Positions 27,253 to 35,332 of a stretch of 63,141 nucleotides of DNA are shown one piece after another. This stretch comes from Lachnospiraceae bacterium UBA3689 (lineage in GTDB: Bacteria; Bacillota; Clostridia; Lachnospirales; Lachnospiraceae): positions 11,723-74,863 of the forward strand of contig DFIU01000028.1 of assembly GCA_002371465.1 (NCBI GenBank), read 5' to 3'. A program made the translations under genes and the position numbers. The notes below the pieces were generated by a model. It worked only from the letters and a program-made list of their open reading frames with translations, did no database searches and had not been told where the DNA came from. The stretch's first letter is position 1; every line of letters begins with the position of its first letter.

Positions 27253-28059
27253 TTAAATATAGGCTGCCATATCCACCTTGTCTGCTTCGGCGTTCGCCTT
27301 GCTGAAGCGACGCATAATTTCCTTCCGCATTTCCAGAAAGTCGCTGCTGGTCCGGTCCCGGTCTGCCGGAAGGTTGACGCTTACGATTTCATGGATTTTG
27401 CCGGGGCGGGGGGTCATGATGACGATCCGGTCCGAAAGATAGATGGCCTCGTCGACATCGTGGGTGACCAGGATCATGGTCTTGTGGTCCTTACGATGGA
27501 TTTCAAGCAGCTTGTCCTGGATATCCGCCCTGGTGAAGGAGTCGAGCGCCCCCATGGGCTCATCGAGAAGCAGAATCTGGGGATCGTTGATGAGGGCGCG
27601 GGCAATGGCGACGCGCTGCGCCATGCCGCCGGAAATCTGGTGGGGGTAGGCGGATTCAAAGCCGTCCAGCCCGACCAGGCGGATGAATTCCGGTACCCGG
27701 TCCCTACTCTGGCGGAAGACGCCCCGGGCTTTCAGTCCCGCCGCGATATTTTTCTCAACGGTCAGCCAGGGGAAGAGGCTGCCCTGCTGGAAGACATAGC
27801 CGCGCTTGGGATCGGGACCGGTGATCTTTTCCCCAGCCATGGTCAGTTCTCCCGCCTGAGGCTTGTCGAGGCCGCCGATGAGCCTTAAGAGGGTTGTTTT
27901 CCCGCAGCCCGAGGGACCGATGATGGACAGGAACTCCCCCTCCTCAACCTCAAGATTGATGTCCTTTAGGGCAAGGACGCTGGAGCTGTCGTCAGAAGAG
28001 CGGTCCTCGTCGACGTAGATGCGGCTCACCTGTTTGATTTCAATGATCGGTTGACTCAT
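27253..28059 (-). CDS. NitT/TauT-family ABC transporter ATPase
   Basis: 268 residues. Walker A GPSGCGKTT, signature ISGGMAQR, Walker B LLLDEPMGALD and the H-loop THDVDEA are complete. The subgroup serves nitrate, sulfonate, taurine, thiamine precursor and similar importers. Last gene of a three-gene importer read leftwards; the permease stop is directly next to this start. The real substrate is not known; the divergent nitrogenase-like operon makes an unusual substrate plausible. Confidence 0.9.
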   Translation of the reverse strand: MSQPIIEIKQVSRIYVDEDRSSDDSSSVLALKDINLEVEEGEFLSIIGPSGCGKTTLLRLIGGLDKPQAGELTMAGEKITGPDPKRGYVFQQGSLFPWLTVEKNIAAGLKARGVFRQSRDRVPEFIRLVGLDGFESAYPHQISGGMAQRVAIARALINDPQILLLDEPMGALDSFTRADIQDKLLEIHRKDHKTMILVTHDVDEAIYLSDRIVIMTPRPGKIHEIVSVNLPADRDRTSSDFLEMRKEIMRRFSKANAEADKVDMAAYI

Positions 28060-29058
28060 TTATACAAACCTTCCTTTCTGCCAACGCAGGACGTAGGCCT
28101 TGATCTGATTGAGGACCGCAATGATGACGCTGAAGAGCAGAGCCATCACCAAAATGGCGGCAAAGACCTGACCGTAGATCGCCCAGATCTTGGAAATGTT
28201 GATGTAGTAGCCCAGGCCTCCCGGCTGTCCCATCATTTCCGCAATGACGAGGAAGGTGAAGGAATTGCCGCAGGCGCTCTGGATTCCGTTAAAGATCTGG
28301 GGCATGGCGTGAGGGATGGCGACATGGAAGACCAGGAAGGAATTCTTAGCGCCCAGGGTCCGCGCCGCTTCAAACTGGGACTTTTCCGTGGTCTGAATCC
28401 CGAATGCCGTCTGGCTGGCGATGGGAAACCAGGAGCAGATCGCCATCAAAAAGACGGCGGATGAAAAGGCATTGGGGAAGAGGGTCAGGGCGAAGGGCAT
28501 CCAGGCGACGGCGGGGATGACCCCGGTGATCCGGACAATGGGATAGACCCAGTAGTAGACCTTGGGGAACCAGCCGATCAGGACGCCGGTCGTAAGCCCC
28601 AAGAGGATGCCGATCCCAAAGCCGACGCCGAAGAGGCGGAGGGAGAAGAGGGTGTTCTGCATCAGATAGGGACCGTCGTCCAGGAAGGTCTTGAGGACTT
28701 CCGCAGGCCCCGGGAAGAAGGGCTGGGGCGTGATGCGCAGCTTGGTCCCAGCCAGGTCATAGACCAGAAGGACTAACCCCATGGCAAAGCGGAACCACTT
28801 CTGCTTGACATATTCAGGTCTTAATTCCGGTCTTTTAAGAGCCCGGGCACCGGCGATCAGGTAGAAGACGATGATCAGCCCCAGAACCAGGCGGTAAAAA
28901 CTGTTGAGATTAAAAAGGAAGGGTCCCCACTTGTAGGTCTCAACCGTCAACTCGGCAACCTGCGGTATCAGCAGGTTGCCGAGGATGGCGATGAGGAAGC
29001 CAAGAACCGTTATGAGGGCGGCGCGCGCCACGTTTCTTACAGGAATTTCTCGTTTCAT
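28060..29058 (-). CDS. NitT/TauT-family ABC transporter permease, N-terminally extended
   Basis: 332 residues from ATG 29058 (GGGGAAAG before it; TTG 29076 is possible). The BPD_transp_1 core (~125-325) includes the EAA-like loop EAARTLGAKNSF. Before it are about three extra hydrophobic segments (~15-33, ~50-70, ~100-117), making it longer than typical 250-residue SsuC/TauC permeases. Second gene of the importer. Confidence 0.87.
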   Translation of the reverse strand: MKREIPVRNVARAALITVLGFLIAILGNLLIPQVAELTVETYKWGPFLFNLNSFYRLVLGLIIVFYLIAGARALKRPELRPEYVKQKWFRFAMGLVLLVYDLAGTKLRITPQPFFPGPAEVLKTFLDDGPYLMQNTLFSLRLFGVGFGIGILLGLTTGVLIGWFPKVYYWVYPIVRITGVIPAVAWMPFALTLFPNAFSSAVFLMAICSWFPIASQTAFGIQTTEKSQFEAARTLGAKNSFLVFHVAIPHAMPQIFNGIQSACGNSFTFLVIAEMMGQPGGLGYYINISKIWAIYGQVFAAILVMALLFSVIIAVLNQIKAYVLRWQKGRFV

Positions 29059-29103
29059 CTTGAGATCTTTCCCCAACTTTCCATCATTTTATGAAGCCTT
29101 GTC

Positions 29104-30318
29104 TTACTGCTTCAGATCGACGTCAGCGACCAGCTTGGATGAAAAATCATCCGCATCGCCTTCCAGAATGTCCAGGTCAGTCAGAGCGTGGACGAAGAAG
29201 GAGACGTCTTCCTTGAGGTCGATGATCTTGCCCGCATCGCGGTCAGCCTGCAGGGGATAACCGTACTCGGAAATGAGGGAAACGGCGAGATCTTTGTCAT
29301 CGATCTGGACATAGTTCTTCCTGGTGATGATCTCCTCTGCGTCTTCCGGATGCTTAGCGGTCCAGTCCTCTGCTCTGTGGTAAGCCCTGAGAATGGCCGC
29401 GATCAGGGCCGGATCCTCTTTCAGAACCTTGTTGGAAGCGTAGAGGTAGCAGCAGTAGTGATCCTTGAAGGGTTTGTCCTTGGCGATATCGAGGATGGTC
29501 TTGACCCTGCCCGCCTTTTCCGCGATGGAAGCGACCGGGTCCCAGGCAGCAACCGCCTGAACTTCACCCTTTTCGAGTGCTTCGATGGACAGGTTGTCGT
29601 CGTTATAGGGAACGAAGGTGACTTCCGCGTCGGCGCCGAATGCCTTGACGCCTGCCTGCTCGAGCCAGAGGGCGGTTGCCTGATAGGTCGTGCCGCCGAT
29701 TTCGTCGCAGGCGATCCTGATCTTCTTGCCGGCAAAATCTTTCGCTTTTGAGAGGTCGGAATCCGGCAGGACCTGGACTTTGATGCAGCCCTTGTGGATG
29801 CCGTCGATGACGGATGCGTCGATGCCGTTCTGAATCGACTTGAAGAACATGTAGTCGTCGTTGACAACCGGGAAGGACCCGTCGTCCAGTCCGGCGGACT
29901 TGGTCTGGAAATCTGCGGATGTCAGCGTCGCGTCGATACCTTCGTCGGCAAAGAAGCCCAGCTCGAAGGCAAGGAAGGTGGGAACGTTGCAGAGGGAGCC
30001 GTTGTTGCCGGCAAGGTTGATGGTCCACTTTGCCTCCTTGGGCTTGACCTGAATCTCATTGTTCAGAGCTTCCTTAAGGGTGACGTCGTCGCCGCTTGCG
30101 GATGCGTCATTTAAAGCCGCAGCTTTAGTTGTGGACTCGGCGCTTACATTGACCTCTGACTGGGCGTCGGTAGCTTCTGCTGTTGAAGCGGCGGATGAAG
30201 CCTGAACGGATGTGGAAGCTGCCCCGGAGTCGGAGCTGACCTTGGTGGCGCCGCATCCTGCCAGTGTCGTTGTGCCTAAAAGACCTGCCAGCAGTAAGCT
30301 TAGGACTCGTTTTTTCAT
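29104..30318 (-). CDS. ABC transporter substrate-binding lipoprotein (NMT1/SsuA-like)
   Basis: 404 residues. Signal peptide with lipobox LAGC, lipidated at C22. Residues ~23-75 are a low-complexity A/S/T linker, then a type II binding fold of the NMT1/SsuA/NrtA kind from ~95 (typical ...FLAFELGFFADEGIDATL). It delivers substrate to the permease-ATPase pair downstream. The family binds nitrate, alkanesulfonates, taurine, pyrimidines and others; residues for one ligand cannot be picked out. First gene after the divergent control region shared with the HydE-like gene. Confidence 0.88.
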   Translation of the reverse strand: MKKRVLSLLLAGLLGTTTLAGCGATKVSSDSGAASTSVQASSAASTAEATDAQSEVNVSAESTTKAAALNDASASGDDVTLKEALNNEIQVKPKEAKWTINLAGNNGSLCNVPTFLAFELGFFADEGIDATLTSADFQTKSAGLDDGSFPVVNDDYMFFKSIQNGIDASVIDGIHKGCIKVQVLPDSDLSKAKDFAGKKIRIACDEIGGTTYQATALWLEQAGVKAFGADAEVTFVPYNDDNLSIEALEKGEVQAVAAWDPVASIAEKAGRVKTILDIAKDKPFKDHYCCYLYASNKVLKEDPALIAAILRAYHRAEDWTAKHPEDAEEIITRKNYVQIDDKDLAVSLISEYGYPLQADRDAGKIIDLKEDVSFFVHALTDLDILEGDADDFSSKLVADVDLKQ

Positions 30319-30378
30319 AAAAGACCTCCTTGCCTTCCCTGTCTGTGAGTGTTTTCAGGAAGGATTTTGTGATTTAAA

Positions 30379-30434
30379 CCTACTAATAATGTAGGAATGG
30401 TAGCATTATAGAACCGTTATCCAAAGTCTGTCAA
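30379..30434 (-). promoter_or_regulatory. Strong promoter of the importer with an inverted-repeat operator
   Basis: Leftwards: TTGACA (30429-30434), 18-base spacer, TATAAT (30405-30410). Directly after it, around the expected transcription start, is CCTAC-N7-GTAGG (30379-30395). An operator in this place means repression. The half-sites recall Rrf2-family (CymR-like, cysteine/sulfur) sites, but this is only a resemblance. Confidence 0.6.
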
Positions 30435-30521
30435 CAAAAGTTGCGATTGTACGAAATAAAATACTTTGACCCAGGCTCCCTCTTAAGTCCTGTCTCTTTT
30501 CGGAAGTTTCGGAAAATGGTA

Positions 30522-30548
30522 TGATAATTTCAAATCCCTGCAAGGGAT
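30522..30548 (+). promoter_or_regulatory. Candidate -10 and palindrome before the HydE-like operon
   Basis: TATGATAAT near 30521-30529 could be the -10 of the rightward operon; no good -35 is seen. Just after it is the inverted repeat ATCCCT-GCA-AGGGAT (30534-30548), where a repressor could act. The whole 30319-30640 gap is the shared control region. Confidence 0.4.
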
Positions 30549-30640
30549 GGGGGATTCTTAGCTCTCGTTAGAAGGGTGAGACAGAGCGGATTAGCGGTGT
30601 AAGGGATGGCAAAAGGAGCTTTCAGGCAGGAGCGGAATTC

Positions 30641-31714
30641 ATGAAGAAATGGCTGGATTTAATCGATCAGCTCTACCATAAAACCGATCTGGACCGGGAA
30701 AGCTGGCTGACCCTGATCGGAGCGAGGCGGTATATGGCGGATGAGGACCGGCGGCACTTAAAGGAGCTGGCGGTAAGACGGTCCCAGGCGACTTATGGAA
30801 AGGACATCTACCTGCGGGGGCTGATTGAATTTTCCAACTGCTGTAAAAATAACTGTCTCTACTGCGGAATCCGGCGGGACAACATGAGAATTCATCGCTA
30901 TCGGCTTTCAGAAGAGGAAATTGTCCGCTGCGCTAAGTCTGGCTGGGACCTGGGCTTTCGGACGGTGGTCCTGCAAAGCGGTGAGGACCAGGCTTATACC
31001 GACGATGAGATCTGCCGGATCGTGGCGGCGATCAAAGCGGCGCATCCGGACATGGCGGTTACGCTGTCCCTGGGCGAAAAGGACCACGCTTCCTACCAGG
31101 CCTACTTTGACGCCGGGGCGGATCGCTATCTGCTCCGCCATGAGACGGCGAATGAAGTTCACTACGGCAAGCTGCACCCGCCGGAACTTTCGATGCGGCA
31201 CCGGATGGCCTGTCTCTATGATTTAAAGGAGATCGGCTACCAGATCGGAGCCGGCTTTATGGTGGGTTCCCCCTATCAGACCGACCAATGCTATGCGGAT
31301 GATTTTGCCTTTTTAAAGAAGCTGGCCCCCCACATGATCGGAATCGGTCCCTTTATTCCCCACCATGAGACCCCGTTTAGGGCTTTCCCGGCGGGGACGC
31401 TTGAGGACACCCTGTTTTTTATTTCCCTCCTAAGGCTTGCCTTCCCCAAGGCGCTGATTCCGGCGACGACGGCGCTGGGGACCATCCATCCGCTGGGCAG
31501 GGAAATGGGCATAAAAGCCGGCGCAAATGTCGCAATGCCCAACCTTTCGCCGCGGGGCGTTCGGAAGGACTACCTGCTCTACGATGGGAAAATCTGCACC
31601 GGGGATGAGGCTGCCGAATGTCACCGCTACCTGGAGCGGCGCATGGAGGGCCTTGGCTATCGGGTGGTAAGAGCCAGAGGCGACTACGCCGGCTGGCAGA
31701 GAGGATGTTCATGA
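30641..31714 (+). CDS. HydE-family radical SAM enzyme of the nitrogenase-like cluster
   Basis: 357 residues. Radical SAM motif CKNNCLYC at 68-75, followed by GIRRDN; further HydE-like segments are TVVLQSGEDQAY, LSLGEKDHASYQAYFDAGADRYLLRHETAN, and IGPFIPHHETPF. HydE acts on the HydG product, an Fe(CO)2(CN)-cysteine complex, during H-cluster assembly. The C-terminal second-cluster cysteines are only partly kept (C in KIC, C in AEC, third one replaced). HydG is absent nearby and this gene overlaps nitrogenase-like genes, so it may serve them rather than an [FeFe] hydrogenase. Could also be the genome's normal HydE. Start ATG has GGAG about 9 bases before. Confidence 0.85.
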   Translation: MKKWLDLIDQLYHKTDLDRESWLTLIGARRYMADEDRRHLKELAVRRSQATYGKDIYLRGLIEFSNCCKNNCLYCGIRRDNMRIHRYRLSEEEIVRCAKSGWDLGFRTVVLQSGEDQAYTDDEICRIVAAIKAAHPDMAVTLSLGEKDHASYQAYFDAGADRYLLRHETANEVHYGKLHPPELSMRHRMACLYDLKEIGYQIGAGFMVGSPYQTDQCYADDFAFLKKLAPHMIGIGPFIPHHETPFRAFPAGTLEDTLFFISLLRLAFPKALIPATTALGTIHPLGREMGIKAGANVAMPNLSPRGVRKDYLLYDGKICTGDEAAECHRYLERRMEGLGYRVVRARGDYAGWQRGCS

Positions 31715-33114
31715 TCTGCGAAGAAGAGATCCGGCCCAGACCGGTGAAAGCGGCAGCAGTCGACCGATCGGGCTGCGAAACGACTATGGGAGAGGCTCAA
31801 TTTTCCACCCCCTTTCACGAGGGGCTCAAATACGGAGCGCCTGCGCGGGGCAGCTGGACCATCGCCCACTCCCCCATGCTGATCCCGGAGTGCCACGAAA
31901 TCTATGTCTGCTGTCCCTGCTGTCTGCACGGAGTGGTGCTTTCCGCGGAGGAGATTCCGGGCGGCTTCGACCGCTTCTCGATGGTGACCGTTTCCAATGA
32001 AAATCTGATCAAGGGTGATTTGGAACAGATGATGATCGACGGGGTGGCGGATATCATCCGCAAGCTTCCCAAGCGGCCCAGATGTGTCGAGTGTTTTACC
32101 AGCTGTATTCAGCATTTTCTGCACATGGATATCAAGCTGGTCTACCGGCGGCTCCGGGAAGAGTTTCCCGACATTGATTTTATCGACGGCTACATGATTC
32201 CGACCCTGCAGAGAAAATTTTCACCGGATGCGCTGGGGCGCCGCCAGCTGACGCGGGCGATCCTTAAGCTGCCTCCTGTGCCCAGGTCGATCGGGCTGGG
32301 CATCAACTATTATCCGCTGGACCGCCGGTCGGAACTGGTGGAAATGTTTGAAGCATCCGGCTGGACCGTCCGGGATTTTGCGGCTTTAAAGACATACGAG
32401 GATTACAGGCAGCTGGGCAGTGTCGAGGCCAACCTCTATTTTCTGCCCAACGGCAAGCCTGCCGCTCAGGAGCTGGAAAAGAGGTTGGGACAGGAGGCGG
32501 TCTACGCCCCCTATTCCTGGAACTTTGAGGAAATTCGGGAAAATTATGTACGGCTGGCACAAAAGTTCCGGCTGATCCTGCCGGACTGCGACGCTTTAAG
32601 AGAGGAGTGCGAAAATGCCCTTCTTTTATTGAAAGAGGAGATCGGTCAAACGCCGATTGTCCTCGATGCAGCGGCGACGCCCAGGGTCCTGTCCCTTGCC
32701 CGACTTTTGGTGGGGCAGGGCTTTTCGGTCCGTGCCGTCTACGCGGACGCCTTCCTGCCGGAGGAAGAGGCGGATTTTAACTGGCTGAAGCTCCATGCGC
32801 CGACCTTAAAGGCGCGGGCGATTGAACACTATAAAATGCGCCTTTTGCCAAGGACAGAGGCGAAAGAGGCGGGGAAACTGATCGCGATCGGGCAGAAAGC
32901 CGCCTATTTTACCGGCACCAGCCATTTTGTCAATCTGATTGAAAATGGGGCGGAAGAGGGGGCTGGTCAGGGCAGAGACAGGTCGCCCCATCCTACGATC
33001 TTATACGGCTATCGGGGCATTTTACGGCTGGCGGACCTGATGAGGGCAGCCTACAGGCAGGAGAGCGATGTGCCCGCCATCATTCAGCAGAAAGCGTGGG
33101 GGTGCAGAGGATGA
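31711..33114 (+). CDS. Nitrogenase component 1-like subunit (NifD/E-like, split pair)
   Basis: 467 residues from ATG 31711, in ATGA overlap with the HydE-like gene. Oxidoreductase/nitrogenase component-1 fold. Cysteines gather where P-cluster-type ligands lie: C22, C61, C67/68, C70/71 and C125, C128, C132 (the last in SCIQHFLHMD, the place of NifD TCxxEVIGDD). It is related to the N-terminal half of the fused protein at 35333. It should pair with the next subunit to form a heterodimer or tetramer that takes electrons from the NifH-like protein. It is far from true NifD: the usual FeMo-cofactor histidine/cysteine sites are not evident. Confidence 0.75.
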   Translation: MICEEEIRPRPVKAAAVDRSGCETTMGEAQFSTPFHEGLKYGAPARGSWTIAHSPMLIPECHEIYVCCPCCLHGVVLSAEEIPGGFDRFSMVTVSNENLIKGDLEQMMIDGVADIIRKLPKRPRCVECFTSCIQHFLHMDIKLVYRRLREEFPDIDFIDGYMIPTLQRKFSPDALGRRQLTRAILKLPPVPRSIGLGINYYPLDRRSELVEMFEASGWTVRDFAALKTYEDYRQLGSVEANLYFLPNGKPAAQELEKRLGQEAVYAPYSWNFEEIRENYVRLAQKFRLILPDCDALREECENALLLLKEEIGQTPIVLDAAATPRVLSLARLLVGQGFSVRAVYADAFLPEEEADFNWLKLHAPTLKARAIEHYKMRLLPRTEAKEAGKLIAIGQKAAYFTGTSHFVNLIENGAEEGAGQGRDRSPHPTILYGYRGILRLADLMRAAYRQESDVPAIIQQKAWGCRG

Positions 33115-34544
33115 AGCAAAGTCAGAGCGTTCTTTCCTGCTACGCGGCGGATCTTTTCGGGATCGCGTCCGCGCTTTACGAGCTGGGCGGACTGGTGGTC
33201 ATGCACGACGCGTCCGGCTGCAACTCCACCTATTCAACGCACGACGAGCCGCGCTGGTACGATACGCCCAGCATGGTCTACATTTCAGGGCTGAATGAGA
33301 TCGACACGGTTCAGGGAAATGACAGCCGCCTGATCGACCACATCGCGGAGGCGGCAGAGGAGACACACCCGAATTTCATTGCGGTCGGGGGCAGTCCCCT
33401 GCCCAATGCCATCGGGACGGATTTCCGCGCCCTGGCCCGTCTGGTGGAGAGGCGGACCGGGATTCCGACTCTGGGCTTTCGCACAGACGGCATTCACAGC
33501 TACCTCGCCGGGGCGGGGGAGGCATTTTTAGCGATCGCCAGGAGATTTGTCAAAGACCCGGCGGCAAGATCTGAGGTCAGTGATACAGGCGATTCGTCAG
33601 TCCAATCTTTTAATGAGAAGGGGATGGATGATGCGGCGCTGCTGGATGACGGGGGAATGACTGGAAGGTCTACGATGACGATTTGGGGTGAGGGAAAGGG
33701 CAGACTGATGTCTGCCGATTTTGTCGATACCGGCACTTGCAAAGAGGGAAAAAGACATATCAAGGTCAACCTGATCGGGGCGACCCCGCTTGATTTTTCC
33801 GTGGTGGGAAATGTCGTGGAAATGAAGAAGATCCTGCGTGAGCATGCCTTGGAACTGGTCAGCTGCTGGGCGATGGGCAGTTCTTTCGAGGAAATCGAGG
33901 CATCTGCCCGGGCGGATGTCAACTGCGTGATCTCTTCAACCGGATTTCCTGCGGCAAAGTATCTGAAAGAGGCATACAGAATCCCCTATGTCATCGGGAT
34001 TCCGATTGGGGCATCGGGGATCCGACGCTGGATCCGACAGATTGAGATGGCTGCAGGGGAGAGAGTAGAAGAAAAAAACAGAGAGAGTGCAAGGACAAAA
34101 GCAGGAAAGAGTGCAGGCGAGAAATCAAATCCCTCACTTTTGACCGGGCTTGACGCCTGGAAGGCTGGGGAACTTTCTCCGGACCAGGCGGAACTTTTGA
34201 TCATCGGAGAGCCGGTCTGCCTTGCTTCCATGAAAGCCTATCTTGAAGCGGAGCATGGGCTGAGCAAGATCCGCCTGCTCTGTCCCTTCCCGGATGCGCC
34301 CAAGGAGCTGACCGCTCAAATGAACCTGGTGACGGTTGAGGATGCGATTCGGGAGGAGTGCAAAAAGGCAAGATATGTCCTTGCCGATCCTATCTATGCA
34401 AGACTTATGCCCGGTGAACCGGAGAAATTTCTTCCTCTTCCCCACGAGGCTTTTTCCGGGAGATTCTACCGGGACCAGATCCCGCGATTTGTCGGCGGGG
34501 GACTATCCCCCACGCCGCTTGAACGGCTTTTGCAAACCTTGTAA
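33111..34544 (+). CDS. Nitrogenase component 1-like subunit (NifK/N-like, split pair)
   Basis: 477 residues from ATG 33111, again in ATGA overlap with the gene before it. N-terminal part matches component-1 proteins: HDASGCNST with C37 in the first ligand position, then DEPRW, and GGSPLPNAIGTDFRAL where classical K subunits have a TC...GDD ligand cysteine; here no cysteine is present. A charged, low-complexity stretch near ~310-335 (rich in K, E, S) looks like a linker. Closely similar in pattern to the C-terminal half of the 35333 protein (DEPRW and IGTDFRAL shared). Confidence 0.75.
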   Translation: MKQSQSVLSCYAADLFGIASALYELGGLVVMHDASGCNSTYSTHDEPRWYDTPSMVYISGLNEIDTVQGNDSRLIDHIAEAAEETHPNFIAVGGSPLPNAIGTDFRALARLVERRTGIPTLGFRTDGIHSYLAGAGEAFLAIARRFVKDPAARSEVSDTGDSSVQSFNEKGMDDAALLDDGGMTGRSTMTIWGEGKGRLMSADFVDTGTCKEGKRHIKVNLIGATPLDFSVVGNVVEMKKILREHALELVSCWAMGSSFEEIEASARADVNCVISSTGFPAAKYLKEAYRIPYVIGIPIGASGIRRWIRQIEMAAGERVEEKNRESARTKAGKSAGEKSNPSLLTGLDAWKAGELSPDQAELLIIGEPVCLASMKAYLEAEHGLSKIRLLCPFPDAPKELTAQMNLVTVEDAIREECKKARYVLADPIYARLMPGEPEKFLPLPHEAFSGRFYRDQIPRFVGGGLSPTPLERLLQTL

Positions 34545-34573
34545 GGGGGAGAGTCCCCGGAAAGCGACTGACG

Positions 34574-35320
34574 ATGAAAAAGATTGCAATTTATGGAAAA
34601 GGCGGGATTGGGAAGTCGACGACGACTTCCAACCTCTCTGCCGCGCTTGCCCGGATGGGGAAGAAGGTGGTGCAGATCGGGTGCGATCCCAAGGCGGATT
34701 CGACCATGAACCTGCTCGACGGACAGCCTCTGACGCCTGTCATGGACTATTACCGTGACCACGACGAAGAGCCGGATTTCGACCATATCGGAAAAGAGGG
34801 CTTCGGCGGTGTGTTCTGCATTGAGACGGGCGGTCCGACGCCCGGGCTGGGCTGTGCCGGGCGGGGCATCATCGCGACCTTTGACCTGCTGGAGGAACTG
34901 GAGGTATTTGAGCGCATCCAGCCGGATGTCGTCCTCTATGACGTGCTGGGGGATGTGGTCTGCGGCGGTTTTGCCGCCCCGATCCGGGAAGGTTATGCGG
35001 AGAATGTCCTGATCGTCACGTCCGGTGAGAAGATGGCTCTCTACGCGGCGGACAACATCAACCGCGCGGTCCAAAATTTTGAGGACCGCGGCTATGCCCA
35101 TGTCGGCGGCATCATTTTAAACCGGCGGAATGTGGAGCGTGAGTATGAACGGGTGCAGACCTTTGCCGACCGGCATCATTTGCCGATCGTCGCGGATATA
35201 CCGCGTAGCGGTGAAATCACCTATTGGGAGGATGCCGGGAAGACGGTTGTGGAGGGGAATCCGGATCTTCCGATCAGCCGGATCTATCAAAAACTTGCGG
35301 AAACGATTCTTGAGAATTGA
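34574..35320 (+). CDS. NifH-like ATP-dependent reductase
   Basis: 248 residues. P-loop GKGGIGKST (8-16), the switch segment DVLGDVVCGGF, and both cysteines that hold the shared [4Fe-4S] cluster of the homodimer: C94 in GLGCAGRG and C130. This family donates electrons to a component-1 partner with ATP hydrolysis (nitrogenase, protochlorophyllide reductase, CfbC, methylthio-alkane reductase). It is shorter than true NifH (~290) at the C-terminus. Only one such gene is present, between the split and fused component-1 genes, so it probably serves both. Confidence 0.88.
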   Translation: MKKIAIYGKGGIGKSTTTSNLSAALARMGKKVVQIGCDPKADSTMNLLDGQPLTPVMDYYRDHDEEPDFDHIGKEGFGGVFCIETGGPTPGLGCAGRGIIATFDLLEELEVFERIQPDVVLYDVLGDVVCGGFAAPIREGYAENVLIVTSGEKMALYAADNINRAVQNFEDRGYAHVGGIILNRRNVEREYERVQTFADRHHLPIVADIPRSGEITYWEDAGKTVVEGNPDLPISRIYQKLAETILEN

Positions 35321-35332
35321 CGGGGAGGACAA

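Noticed and set aside
29603..30028. Long leftward alternative frames within the substrate-binding lipoprotein gene
   Set aside because: They are shadows of the GC-rich real frame, without ribosome sites or protein families.
30319..30640. Riboswitch in the divergent control region
   Set aside because: No conserved riboswitch core recognised; the palindromes are explained as operators.
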